Assembly (NCBI RefSeq): GCF_004117935.1
Contig: NZ_SDOY01000038.1
Coordinates: 1-40,872, forward strand
Length of the DNA: 40,872 nt
Reading direction: 5' to 3'
Origin: Streptomyces roseicoloratus
GTDB lineage: Bacteria > Actinomycetota > Actinomycetes > Streptomycetales > Streptomycetaceae
The notes below the pieces were generated by a model. That model was not told the DNA's origin. It made no database searches and was given only the letters and a program-made list of their open reading frames with translations. The position numbers were made by a program, and so were the translations under genes. How positions within the stretch are numbered: position 1 is the first letter of the stretch; the number at the start of each line of letters is the position of its first letter. Of the stretch, positions 14,974 through 23,400 are shown one piece after another.

Positions 14974-17340
14974 CTAAACGGGCCGCGCGCCCGGGGGTGC
15001 CGTACGGGCCCCGACCCGCTCCGCGAGCGACCGCAGCAGGTCGTGCGCGCGGGCCGAGGAGGCCAACCGCTCCAGGGACACCGGCTGCCCGTCGGAGCCC
15101 GCCACGGGCAGCCGCCAGTTGGGGTACTGGTCCCAGGTGCCCGGCAGGTTCTGCGGCCGGCGGTCCCCCACCGCGTCCGGCAGCCACACCCCGACCATCC
15201 GGGCCGGCGTGGCCGCCAGGAAGCGGTGGAAGGCGCGGATCTCGGCGGGTTCGTCGCCCGGCCCCTCCGGCAGCAGGTCGAGCCGCTGGAGCACGCCCAG
15301 CCACTCGGCGGTCTCCGCCGCGTCCCGGGCCCGCTCCCGGTCCAGGTCACCGGAGAGCAGGCCCAGCCGATGGCGCAGCGTCACGTGGTCGCCGGAGAGC
15401 CGGGCCGCGGTCGACGGCAGGTCGTGGGTGGTGACGGTGGCCACGCAGTCGGCCCGCCACTCCTCCGGGGCCAGCGGACGGCCGCCGCCGGCCCAGTCCC
15501 GCTCGAACCACAGCACCGAGGTGCCGAGCACCCCGCGCCGCGCCAGCGCCTCCCGTACGCCCGGCTCGACGGTCCCCAGGTCCTCGCCGACCACGGCCGC
15601 GCCGGACCGGTGGGCCTCCAGGACGAGCACGGCGAGCATCGCCTCGGGGTCGTAGCGGACGTACGTGCCCTCGGTCGGCTCGCCGCCCTCGGGCACCCAC
15701 CACAGCCGGAACAGGCCCATCACGTGGTCGATCCGCAGCGCGCCCGCGTGCCGCAGCAGTTCGCGCAGCAGACCGCGGTACGGCGCGTAGCCCTCCGCCT
15801 CGAGGACGTCGGGCCGCCAGGGCGGCAGGCCCCAGTCCTGGCCGCGGGAGTTGAACGCGTCGGGCGGCGCGCCCACCGACATGCCCGCGGCGAAGACGTG
15901 CTGCTGCGCCCAGGCGTCGGAGCCGTCCGGGTGCACGCCCACGGCCAGGTCGTGCACGATCCCGACCGCCATCCCGGCCCGCCGGGCGGTCAGCGCCGCG
16001 TCGGCGAGCTGCCGGTCCGTCAGCCAGGCGAGCCGGCAGTGGAAGTCGACGCGGGCGGTGAGCCCGGCGTCGGCCCGGACCGCCGCAGCGGCCGAGCGCG
16101 GGTCGCGCAGCTCCTCGGGCCAGCGGCGCCAGTGGTGACCGTGCCGCTCGGCGAGCGCCTGGTAGGTCGCGTGGTCCTCCAGGGCCCGGCCGCGCTCGGC
16201 CAGGAAGTCGCGGTAGTCGGCCCGGCGGCCGGGCCCGAGCTCCACGGTGTGCACCAGCTCCAGGGCCCGGCGCTTCACCTCCCACACGGCGTCCCGGTCG
16301 ATCAGGGCGCCCTTGCCGAGCACCTGTTCGCGCAGCTCGGCGGCGTCGGCCAGCACCCGGTCGAGCTCCTCGCGGCGGCCCGGGTCGACGTGTCCGTACT
16401 CCGGCACGTCCTCGATCCGCAGGTGCACCGGGTCGGGGAAGCGACGGGAGGACGGGCGGTAGGGCGAGGGGTCGGTGGGCGCGCCGGGCACGGCCGCGTG
16501 CAGCGGGTTGATCTGCAGGAAGCCCGCGCCGTGCGTACGGCCCGCCCAGTCGGCGAGCTCCCGCAGGTCACCGAGGTCGCCCATGCCCCAGGACCGGCCG
16601 GAGAGCAGCGAGTACAGCTGGACCAGCAGGCCGAAGGCCCGCCCGTCGGGGCCGGGCACGCGCGCGGGGGCCACGATCAGCGTGCTGGTGGAGCGGCGCC
16701 CGTCGGGAGCGACGGCGACCAGCCGGTGCACGCCGAGCGGCAGGCCGCTCCAGTCGGGGCCGGTGACGGTCCGTCCGTTCTCGGTGGTGACGGTGAGCCG
16801 GGTCCCGGCGGGCAGCCCGCGCGCCGACGGGAGGAACGGCGCCCGGCGGGACCGGTCCTCGGGCACGGCCTCGCCGTGGGACACGGCCTGGGCCTGGGGC
16901 ACGGCCTGGGCCTGGGGCACGGCCTGGGCCTGAGGCACGGCCTGGTCCTGAGGCACGGCCTGGTCCTGAGGCACGGCCTGGTCCTGAGGCACGGATTCGC
17001 CCTGGGGAACGGCCTGGTCCTCGGGCACGGCCTGGTCCTCGGGCACGGTCCGCCTCCGCGCCCGGCCCGCGCCCTCCCGCTCCTCCCGCTCCTCCCGGGG
17101 CTCGTCCCGCTCCGGCTCCTCCTCCCGCCACAGCACCACGGTGGCCGGCAGCAGCCGCTCCCGGTCCGCCCGTTCCGCCGCTTCGAGCGCCGTGGCCAGC
17201 GCCTCCGGGGTGGACGCGTCGACGTCCAGGGCGCGCAGTACGGCCACCACGGTGGCCTCGGGCACGGTCACCGTGACGCCCTCGGAGGGGGCGTACTCGG
17301 TGGCGACACCGTGCAGGGCGGCGAGACGGGCCAGGGTCAC
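14974..17340 (-). CDS. malQ: 4-alpha-glucanotransferase (amylomaltase, GH77)
   Basis: A 788-residue cytosolic enzyme that transfers alpha-1,4-glucan segments between maltodextrins. The GH77 catalytic residues are visible: nucleophile Asp538 in RIDHVMGLFR, acid/base Glu586 in VVGEDLGTV and Asp640 in TTHDLPST. Residues 1-200 form the extra N-terminal domain usual in actinobacterial MalQ. It is interrupted at about 80-160 by an acidic/basic stretch followed by ten hexapeptides of the VPQDQA type, encoded by an 18-bp minisatellite. The GTG start at 17340 follows GGAG at 7 nt spacing. It is immediately downstream of a small ORF whose stop codon is 1 nt away, so translation may be coupled. Confidence 0.93.
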   Translation of the reverse strand: MTLARLAALHGVATEYAPSEGVTVTVPEATVVAVLRALDVDASTPEALATALEAAERADRERLLPATVVLWREEEPERDEPREEREEREGAGRARRRTVPEDQAVPEDQAVPQGESVPQDQAVPQDQAVPQDQAVPQAQAVPQAQAVPQAQAVSHGEAVPEDRSRRAPFLPSARGLPAGTRLTVTTENGRTVTGPDWSGLPLGVHRLVAVAPDGRRSTSTLIVAPARVPGPDGRAFGLLVQLYSLLSGRSWGMGDLGDLRELADWAGRTHGAGFLQINPLHAAVPGAPTDPSPYRPSSRRFPDPVHLRIEDVPEYGHVDPGRREELDRVLADAAELREQVLGKGALIDRDAVWEVKRRALELVHTVELGPGRRADYRDFLAERGRALEDHATYQALAERHGHHWRRWPEELRDPRSAAAAVRADAGLTARVDFHCRLAWLTDRQLADAALTARRAGMAVGIVHDLAVGVHPDGSDAWAQQHVFAAGMSVGAPPDAFNSRGQDWGLPPWRPDVLEAEGYAPYRGLLRELLRHAGALRIDHVMGLFRLWWVPEGGEPTEGTYVRYDPEAMLAVLVLEAHRSGAAVVGEDLGTVEPGVREALARRGVLGTSVLWFERDWAGGGRPLAPEEWRADCVATVTTHDLPSTAARLSGDHVTLRHRLGLLSGDLDRERARDAAETAEWLGVLQRLDLLPEGPGDEPAEIRAFHRFLAATPARMVGVWLPDAVGDRRPQNLPGTWDQYPNWRLPVAGSDGQPVSLERLASSARAHDLLRSLAERVGARTAPPGARPV
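16864..17043 (-). repeat. 18-bp minisatellite inside malQ
   Basis: Ten 18-bp units in perfect register, starting at 16864 and every 18 bp to 17026. Units 1-3 share one sequence type and units 4-6 another, so blocks have been copied locally. They encode VPxxQA/VPxxxS hexapeptides, roughly residues 100-159 of MalQ. Copy number should vary between strains without frame loss. Confidence 0.95.
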
Positions 17341-17341
17341 G

Positions 17342-17530
17342 TCACACTCCGGGGGACTCCGAACCGCCCGCGGTGGCACGGGCGGTGGGTTCGCTGGTGA
17401 GGGGCGCCGCCTCGACGAGGGGCGGCTCGCTGGTGAGCGGTGCGGCGTCGGCGAGGGGCGGCTCGCTGGTGAGCGGCGGGCCCTGCCGCGGAATGCGTAT
17501 CCGTTTGGAGGTGGGGTCGGTCGTGGTCAC
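17342..17530 (-). CDS. Small Pro-rich ORF upstream of malQ, unknown
   Basis: A 62-codon frame starting at GTG 17530 after a good ribosome binding site (GGAGA, 4 nt spacer) and ending TGA 1 nt before the malQ GTG. The peptide begins VTTTDPTSKRIRIPRQ and contains repeats of the type PLTSEPPLADAA / PLTSEPPLVEAA / PLTSEP, encoded by a 36-bp tandem repeat. Third codon positions are almost all G or C, consistent with coding. No family, signal peptide or membrane segment is recognisable. The near-overlap with malQ suggests translational coupling or a leader-peptide role. Confidence 0.5.
   Translation of the reverse strand: MTTTDPTSKRIRIPRQGPPLTSEPPLADAAPLTSEPPLVEAAPLTSEPTARATAGGSESPGV
17381..17476 (-). 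repeat. 36-bp tandem repeat in the small ORF upstream of malQ
   Basis: Two copies share an identical 25-bp core (17416-17440 and 17452-17476), and a third degraded copy lies at about 17381-17404. The 36-bp period equals 12 codons. Confidence 0.8.
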
Positions 17531-17863
17531 GGGGTCTCCGGTTCGTCTCGACAGGTGGGACAGCACGAGGAGCCCTACCCACGGATCCCCGTTTTACCGG
17601 CGGAAATCGGCGAAAGCGCGCCACCTCGCCGAAACGCCGCCGGGCAAAGCCGACACTTCGACCACGTGCATTGACACCCCGTCGGCTCGGATGGTGGGCT
17701 CGTCATCGAATCGTGACCAACGGGCAGGACGACCGGCGGCCGGACCGCCGGCGGCCGGACGGCCAACGGGCCGGAAGCTCGACGGTCGGACGGCCGCGGG
17801 TCGACGACCGACAGGTCGGACGGCCGGCGGGCCGTCGCGGCCGAGGACCGAGAGGAGTCCCGC
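17531..17863. other. 333-bp divergent intergenic region, malQ side / GH84 gene
   Basis: No gene seen. It must hold the promoters of the malQ unit (leftward) and the GH84 gene (rightward). A perfect TTGACA lies at 17671-17676 in the rightward direction, but no good -10 follows at 16-18 nt. The half next to the GH84 gene (about 17725-17835) is full of short GTCGGACGGCC-like direct repeats. I found no sequence resembling a DasR (dre) site. Confidence 0.5.
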
Positions 17864-17894
17864 GTGCCGAAGGGCGGAGAGGAGTCGCGCGTGC
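17850..17894 (+). promoter_or_regulatory. Duplicated ribosome binding site plus GTG start
   Basis: GAGAGGAGTCCCGCGTGC (17850-17867) recurs 27 bp later as GAGAGGAGTCGCGCGTGC (17877-17894), 17 of 18 bases identical. Each copy has its own GAGGAG and GTG, and the two GTGs (17864, 17891) are in the same frame, so the GH84 protein has two equally good start sites. Confidence 0.8.
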
Positions 17895-20800
17895 GCGTCG
17901 GACGCAGGAAGCGGACGGCGACGGCCGTGGCCGCGGCCGTCATCGGCGGACTCCTCGGCGGTGTCGTGCCCGGTGCCGCCCACGCCGCGCCCGTCTCCCC
18001 CGTCGCCACGCCCGACCGGCAGCCCGCCGCGGTGCCTCCGGTGTGGCCGCGACCCCAGTCCCTGACCGCCGCGGGCGAGGCCGTACCGCTCGGCACCGAG
18101 GTGACCCTGCTCGCCGCGCCCGAGGCCGACCCGTACGCCCTGACCGCCCTGCGCACGCTCCTGCGGGCCGCCGGGGTGCGCACCGTGCACGAGGCGCTGC
18201 CCGGCCGCGGCCCGGTCCTGCGGGTCGGCGACAGCCTGGAGACCGAGAAGGCCCTGCGCGCCCTGGGGGTGCCCGAGCGCGGGGACCTGCCCGACGGCGG
18301 CTATCGCCTCGCCACCGGCCGGCTCCAGGGCCGGGACACCGTCGTCCTCGACGGCGTCGGCGACGACGGCCTCTTCCACGCCGTCCAGACCCTCCGTCAA
18401 CTCGTCGGACTCGTCGGGCACGTCGGGCACGTCGGCGGCACCGTGCGGGTGCCCGGCGTGGTCGTCCGCGACTGGCCGGCCGGTGCCGTGCGCGGCATGA
18501 CGGAGGGCTTCTACGGCCGCCCCTGGACGACCGCCGAGCGGCTCGCCCAGCTCGACTTCATGGGCCGCACCAAGCAGAACCGTTACCTGTACGCGCCGGG
18601 CGACGACCCGTACCGCCGGGCGCTGTGGCGCGAGCCCTACCCGGCCGCCGAGCGGGCCGCGTTCCGCGAGCTGTCCGCGCGGGCCGCCGCCAACCACGTC
18701 ACGCTCGCCTGGGCCGTGGCCCCCGCCCAGGCGATGTGCCTGTCGTCCGACGCCGACGTGAAGGCACTCACCCGGAAGATCGACTCGATGTGGGCGCTCG
18801 GGGTGCGCGCCTTCCAGCTGCAGTTCCAGGACGTCAGCTACAGCGAGTGGCACTGCTCCGACGACAGCGACACCTTCGGCAGCGGTCCCCGGGCCGCCGC
18901 CCGCGCGCACGCGCGCGTGGCGAACGCCGTCGCCGCCCACCTGGTGGAGCGGTATCCGGGCGCGGCCCCGCTGTCGCTGATGCCGACGGAGTACTACCAG
19001 GACGGCGCCACCGACTACCGCACCGCGCTCGCCGGCGCCCTCGACGCGCGCGTGGAGGTCGCCTGGACCGGCGTCGGCGCCGTGCCGCGCACCATCACCG
19101 GGCGCGAACTGGCCGGCGCCCGTGACGCGCTGCGCCACCCGCTGCTCACCATGGACAACTACCCGGTCAACGACTACGCCCAGGACCGGCTGTTCCTCGG
19201 CCCGTCGACCGGCCGCGAGCCGGCCGTGGCCGCCGGGTCCGCCGGGTTCCTGGCCAACGCGATGGAGCAGGCCGCCGCCTCCCGGGTGCCGCTGTTCACC
19301 GCCGCCGACTTCGCCTGGAACCCGAAGGGCTACCGGCCGCAGGAATCCTGGCAGGCGGCCGTCGACGAGCTCGCGGGCCCGGATCCGGCCGCCCGGGAGG
19401 CGCTGCGGGCGCTGGCCGGGAACGGCGCCTCGTCGCTCCTCGCCCCGAACGGCGAGTCGGCCTATCTGAAGCCGCTGGCCGCCGCCTTCTGGGCGAGCCG
19501 CGGCCAGTCCGACCCGGCCGTACGGGAGAAGGCGGCGCGCGAGCTGCGGGCCGCGTTCACGGTGATGCGGGAGGCGCCCGCACGCCTGGAGGACACCGCG
19601 GGCGGCGCGCTGGGCGACGAGGCGGGGCCGTGGCTCGACCGGCTCGCGCGGTACGGGGCGGCGGGCGAGACGGCCGTCGACATGCTGGCCGCGCAGGGGC
19701 GCGGCGACGGCGCCGCGGCCTGGCGGTCCCAGCTCGACCTGGAGCGGCGGCGCGCGGAGCTGCGGCCGGGCGGTGTGACGGTCGGCAAGGGCGTCCTCGA
19801 CGGCTTCCTCGTCCGTGCGGTGTCGGAGGCGGCGGCGTGGACGGGCGCCGACCGGGCGCAGCGGGGCGGGCAGGGCCGTGACGCGGACGCCCGGCCGGAG
19901 GCGGCGGTGGACGCGGCGCGCGGCACGTACACCGTGCGGCTCGACCGCTCGCGGCCGGTGGAGACGGCCACGGTGATGACGGACCCGGTGGGGCCCGGGG
20001 AGCCGTCCGGCGGTACGGGCGAGCCCGGCGGCACCGCCGAAGGCGCCCCGGCCGGCTTCCTCGAGGCGTTCGTGCCGGGCGAGGGCTGGCGGCGGATCGG
20101 CGCGCTGGCCGCCTCCGGCTGGACCCAGGCGGATCTGAAGGGCCTGCGGACCGAGGCGCTGCGCATCGTCTGGACCGGCACCGGCGAGCCGCCCCGGGTG
20201 CGCTCTCTGGTGCCGTGGTTCGCCGACGAGCCGCGCGCCGGGCTGGAACTGGCCCGTGCCGAGACGGACGCCGAGATCGGGGGCCCCGCCCAGCGGGTGG
20301 ACGTGACCCTGGAGGGGCGGCGCGCGGCCCCGGTGCGCGGCGCCCTGGCCGCGCGGGCGCCCCAGGGGATCGCGGTGCGGCTGCCGAAGGAGGCCGTGGT
20401 GCCGCGGGGCACCCGGACCACGGTCCCGCTGGAGGTGTCGGTGGCGGCGGACGTGCCGGCCGGCTCGTACGAGGTGCCGGTGTCGTTCGCGGGCGAGGAG
20501 CGGGTCCTGACGGTGCGGGCCTTCCCGCGTACGGCGGGCCCGGACCTGGCCCGTACGGCCACGGCCTCCTCCTCGGGCGACGAGACGCCCGACTTCCCCG
20601 CCGCGCTCGCGGTGGACGGCGACCCGGCCACGCGCTGGTCCTCGCCGGCCGAGGACGGGGCCTGGTGGCAGATGGAGCTGGCGGAGCCGGCCCGGATAGG
20701 GCAGGTGGTGCTGCACTGGCAGGACGCCTACGCCTCCCGTTACCGCATCCAGGTCTCCGCCGACGGCCGCACCTGGCGTACGGCCGCCACGGTCCGCGAC

Positions 20801-21097
20801 GGCCGGGGCGGACGCGAGTCGGTCCGCATGGACGCGGCGGACACCCGCTTCCTGCGCGTGCAGGGCGACGGGCGGGCGACGCCGTACGGCTACTCGCTGT
20901 GGTCGGTGGAGACGTACGCCGTGGCGGGCACGGCGACGGATCCGGGGGCGGGCGGCGCGACGGGAACGGCGGGAGGCACGGCGACGGACCCGGGCGCGGG
21001 CGCTGGTACGGGCGCGGCGGCCGGCGCCGGGACCGGGACCGGGGGCACGACGGAGGCGGAGTCGGAGCCGGGCGCGACGACACCCGGCTCCCCATAG
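17864..21097 (+). CDS. Secreted GH84-type beta-N-acetylglucosaminidase with discoidin domain
   Basis: A 1077-residue exported glycosidase. Residues 12-42 are an Arg-rich signal peptide ending near GAAHAAPV. Residues 50-195 form the GH20b-like N-terminal domain. The GH84 barrel begins at RGMTEGFYGRPW (Glu214) and includes LDFMGRTKQNRYLYAPGDDP and MDNYPVNDYAQDR. The place where GH84 enzymes carry an Asp-Asp catalytic pair reads QFQDVS here (Gln322-Asp323). After a helical region and an NPCBM-associated/NEW3-like beta domain (about 800-890), an F5/8-type (discoidin) domain occupies about 905-1025. The C-terminus is a Gly/Ala/Thr-rich tail. It likely releases GlcNAc from glycoconjugates or chitin-derived material outside the cell. 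The start is either of two duplicated GTGs. Confidence 0.88.
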   Translation: MPKGGEESRVRVGRRKRTATAVAAAVIGGLLGGVVPGAAHAAPVSPVATPDRQPAAVPPVWPRPQSLTAAGEAVPLGTEVTLLAAPEADPYALTALRTLLRAAGVRTVHEALPGRGPVLRVGDSLETEKALRALGVPERGDLPDGGYRLATGRLQGRDTVVLDGVGDDGLFHAVQTLRQLVGLVGHVGHVGGTVRVPGVVVRDWPAGAVRGMTEGFYGRPWTTAERLAQLDFMGRTKQNRYLYAPGDDPYRRALWREPYPAAERAAFRELSARAAANHVTLAWAVAPAQAMCLSSDADVKALTRKIDSMWALGVRAFQLQFQDVSYSEWHCSDDSDTFGSGPRAAARAHARVANAVAAHLVERYPGAAPLSLMPTEYYQDGATDYRTALAGALDARVEVAWTGVGAVPRTITGRELAGARDALRHPLLTMDNYPVNDYAQDRLFLGPSTGREPAVAAGSAGFLANAMEQAAASRVPLFTAADFAWNPKGYRPQESWQAAVDELAGPDPAAREALRALAGNGASSLLAPNGESAYLKPLAAAFWASRGQSDPAVREKAARELRAAFTVMREAPARLEDTAGGALGDEAGPWLDRLARYGAAGETAVDMLAAQGRGDGAAAWRSQLDLERRRAELRPGGVTVGKGVLDGFLVRAVSEAAAWTGADRAQRGGQGRDADARPEAAVDAARGTYTVRLDRSRPVETATVMTDPVGPGEPSGGTGEPGGTAEGAPAGFLEAFVPGEGWRRIGALAASGWTQADLKGLRTEALRIVWTGTGEPPRVRSLVPWFADEPRAGLELARAETDAEIGGPAQRVDVTLEGRRAAPVRGALAARAPQGIAVRLPKEAVVPRGTRTTVPLEVSVAADVPAGSYEVPVSFAGEERVLTVRAFPRTAGPDLARTATASSSGDETPDFPAALAVDGDPATRWSSPAEDGAWWQMELAEPARIGQVVLHWQDAYASRYRIQVSADGRTWRTAATVRDGRGGRESVRMDAADTRFLRVQGDGRATPYGYSLWSVETYAVAGTATDPGAGGATGTAGGTATDPGAGAGTGAAAGAGTGTGGTTEAESEPGATTPGSP

Positions 21098-21113
21098 CGG
21101 CTTCCCGGACCAG

Positions 21114-21197
21114 CCTCCCGGCGCGCGGCCTCCCCGAGCGGCCTCCCGGCGCGCGGCCTCCCCGAGCGGCCTCCCGGCGCGCGGCCTCCTGGAGCGG
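21114..21197. repeat. Three 28-bp tandem repeats after the GH84 gene
   Basis: Units at 21114-21141, 21142-21169 and 21170-21197; the first two are identical and the third differs in two positions. They begin 16 nt after the GH84 stop, in the space before the convergent HNH gene. No conventional terminator is seen there, so the GC-rich repeats may take that part. Confidence 0.85.
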
Positions 21198-21292
21198 CCG
21201 TCCGGAGTGCGCCGTACGCGCACCCGGCGTGCCCGGCGCGCCGACCGCCGCCCCCGCGCGAGGCGGGCGGCCGGATACGCGAAAGGCCCGGC

Positions 21293-21856
21293 TCAACCCG
21301 TCGTCAGCACCTCCTGAGGAGTGCTGCCGACGGCGTCGATCCGGGCCATGGCGTCATCCGCGCCGTACGGCTGGAGGTACGGCAGCCAGCGTGGGTCGCG
21401 ATGGCCGGTGCCGATGATCCGCCAGGCGAGGCCGGTCGGCGGCGCGGGTTGGTGCCGCAGCCGCCAGCCGAGCTCCCGCAGGTGCCGGTCGGCCTTCACG
21501 TGGTTGCAGCGGCGGCAGGCCGCCACGACGTTGTCCCAGGCGTGCGTGCCCCCGCGGCTGCGCGGAACGACGTGGTCGACGCTGGTTGCGACGCCACCGC
21601 AGTACGCGCAGCGCCCGCCGTCGCGGGCGAACAGGGCTCTGCGGGTCAAGGGAACGGGCCCCCGGTAGGGGACCCGCACGAACCGTTTGAGCCGCACCAC
21701 ACTGGGCGCGGCGATGACACGGCTCTCGCTGTGCAGGAAGGCGCCGGATTCCTCGAGGCAGAGTGCCTTGTTCTCCAGGACGAGGACGAGCGCGCGGCGG
21801 AGCGGTACGACGCCGAGCGGCTCGTACGACGCGTTGAGGACCAGGACGTGCGGCAC
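21293..21856 (-). CDS. HNH endonuclease
   Basis: A 187-residue protein with a core HNH domain at about 75-130. A first zinc pair CAYCG, the catalytic histidine in VDHVVPRSRGG, and a second zinc pair CRRCNHVKAD define the McrA-like HNH fold. The N-terminus MPHVLVLNASYEPLGVV is the conserved start of a widespread actinobacterial HNH family found as single chromosomal genes. Its natural substrate is unknown, and I see no restriction, intron or phage context. It is divergent from the MscS gene with 259 bp between starts; no clear promoter was found in that spacer. Confidence 0.9.
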   Translation of the reverse strand: MPHVLVLNASYEPLGVVPLRRALVLVLENKALCLEESGAFLHSESRVIAAPSVVRLKRFVRVPYRGPVPLTRRALFARDGGRCAYCGGVATSVDHVVPRSRGGTHAWDNVVAACRRCNHVKADRHLRELGWRLRHQPAPPTGLAWRIIGTGHRDPRWLPYLQPYGADDAMARIDAVGSTPQEVLTTG

Positions 21857-22115
21857 GGATGCCTCCTATGACGCCGGCGGCGCGTGGCTCGCGCCGGGAC
21901 GAAACTGCAACCAGTCTCTCCTCCTGCCCTGCCGGTGCGCCACCACGTGGAGGTAACGGCCCTGAGGTGTTCTCGACCACATCGGCGGGCGTACGGGAGT
22001 CTTCCCCGGCCGCGAGCCGTCCTTCCTTGTGCACGAGCGCGCGTACGGCGACGGGGGCACCCCCTGTCCCCCGCTAGTGTGGATGAATTGCGAACGCCTT
22101 CCTGGAGGTCTCCCC

Positions 22116-23177
22116 GTGCTCTGGTCCGCCCCGCCGACCGACGATCCGCAAACCGTCCCGGTGACGCTGGACGAGGCGGCGGAGAAGGCGACGAACGCCG
22201 CGGGCTGGGTGGAGCAGAACTGGGCCACCTGGCTGAACACCGGTCTGCAGATCCTGCTCATCCTGGTCGTGGCGCTGACCCTGCGGATGCTGGTGCGCAA
22301 GGCGCTGACGAAGCTGATAGCGCGGATGAACCGCTCGGCGCAGGCGGTGGAGGGCACGGCCCTCGGCGGTCTGCTCGTGAACGCGGAGCGCCGCCGGCAG
22401 CGCTCGGAGGCGATCGGTTCGGTGCTGCGCTCGGTGGCGTCGTTCCTGATCCTGGGCACGGCCGGACTGATGATCCTGGGCGCGTTCAAGATCGACCTGG
22501 CGCCGCTGCTCGCGTCGGCGGGTGTGGCGGGCGTCGCGATCGGTTTCGGTGCGCGGAACCTGGTCACGGACTTCCTGTCGGGCGTCTTCATGATCCTGGA
22601 GGACCAGTACGGCGTCGGTGACTCGATCGACGCGGGCGTGGCGTCCGGCGAGGTCATCGAGGTGGGTCTGCGCGTGACGAAGCTGCGCGGCGTCGACGGC
22701 GAGATCTGGTACGTCCGCAACGGCGAGATCAAGCGCATCGGCAACCTGAGCCAGGGCTGGGCGACGGCGGCGGTCGACGTGACGGTCCGGCCGACGGAGG
22801 ACCTGGACCGCGTCCGCGAGGTCATCACCGAGGCGACCGAGGCGATGTCCAAGGAAGAGCCCTGGAACGAGCGCCTGTGGGGCCCGGTCGAGGTCCTGGG
22901 CCTCACCGAGGTCCTGCTGGACTCGATGACGGTCCGTGTCTCGGCGAAGACGATGCCCGGCAAGAAGCTGGGCGTGGAGCGCGAGCTCCGCTGGCGCATC
23001 AAGCGCGCGCTGGACCGGGCGGGCATCCGCATCGTCGGCGGCATCCCGCCGCAGGCGGAGGAGCCGGCGAAGTCGGACCCGACGGCCGGCATGGCGGCCC
23101 CGTCGGTCTTCGCGTCGCCGTCCTCCCCCCAGTCGGCCGCGGCGACCCCCCTGCCGAAGCCGGACATGAGCAAGTAG
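22116..23177 (+). CDS. Mechanosensitive ion channel, MscS family
   Basis: A 353-residue membrane protein that opens under membrane tension to release solutes. Hydrophobic segments lie at about 40-60 (LQILLILVVALTLRML), 105-125 and 130-150. The last is the Gly/Ala-rich pore helix LLASAGVAGVAIGFGARNLV, directly followed by the beta-domain signature FLSGVFMILEDQYGVGD. The C-terminal 40 residues are Pro/Ala/Ser-rich and probably disordered. The GTG start at 22116 follows GGAGG with an 8 nt spacer; the longer frame upstream is not conserved in kind. A 13-bp terminator follows. Confidence 0.9.
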   Translation: MLWSAPPTDDPQTVPVTLDEAAEKATNAAGWVEQNWATWLNTGLQILLILVVALTLRMLVRKALTKLIARMNRSAQAVEGTALGGLLVNAERRRQRSEAIGSVLRSVASFLILGTAGLMILGAFKIDLAPLLASAGVAGVAIGFGARNLVTDFLSGVFMILEDQYGVGDSIDAGVASGEVIEVGLRVTKLRGVDGEIWYVRNGEIKRIGNLSQGWATAAVDVTVRPTEDLDRVREVITEATEAMSKEEPWNERLWGPVEVLGLTEVLLDSMTVRVSAKTMPGKKLGVERELRWRIKRALDRAGIRIVGGIPPQAEEPAKSDPTAGMAAPSVFASPSSPQSAAATPLPKPDMSK

Positions 23178-23194
23178 TCCCCTCCCCCGCACCC

Positions 23195-23238
23195 CGAAGG
23201 GGCGCCCCCGCCGAATCCCCGGCGCGGGCGCCCCTTCG
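23195..23238 (+). terminator. Terminator after the MscS gene
   Basis: A perfect 13-bp stem (23195-23207 with 23226-23238) with an 18-nt loop that contains a further short CCGCCG/CGGCGC pairing. No T run. Confidence 0.7.
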
Positions 23239-23342
23239 CCGTACGGCACCGCATCGTCGTCGCCGGGCCGGTCACGACCGCTCCGTCGGGATCCGGCCGC
23301 CGTTCAGGGGCCGTACGCGAAGTAACCGCCTGCTACGAGGTA

Positions 23343-23372
23343 TTGACCAGCCGTCCGGCTTCGCCGTACCGT
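23343..23372 (+). promoter_or_regulatory. Vegetative-type promoter of the csn-like operon
   Basis: TTGACC (23343-23348) and TACCGT (23367-23372) separated by 18 nt. Transcription would begin near 23379, just before the palindrome at 23386. Confidence 0.6.
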
Positions 23373-23385
23373 CCTTTCACGCCAA

Positions 23386-23400
23386 TAGGAAACTTTCCTA
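23386..23400. promoter_or_regulatory. CsnR operator candidate, perfect 7-1-7 palindrome
   Basis: TAGGAAA-C-TTTCCTA is a perfect dyad immediately downstream of the predicted transcription start and 27 nt before the repressor start codon. It matches the AGGAAA/TTTCCT palindrome I recall for CsnR in S. lividans and S. coelicolor, where it controls both the chitosanase gene and csnR itself. Confidence 0.8.

Noticed and set aside
16864..17043. CRISPR array
   Set aside because: The repeats are contiguous 18-mers without spacers and encode part of MalQ; no cas genes are present.
17531..17863. DasR (dre) operator upstream of the GH84 gene
   Set aside because: Looked for ACTGGTCTAGACCACT-like sequence because the enzyme releases GlcNAc; no match seen.
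21293..21856. Group II intron or phage HNH enzyme
   Set aside because: No reverse transcriptase, intron structure or phage genes nearby; N-terminus fits a common chromosomal actinobacterial HNH family.
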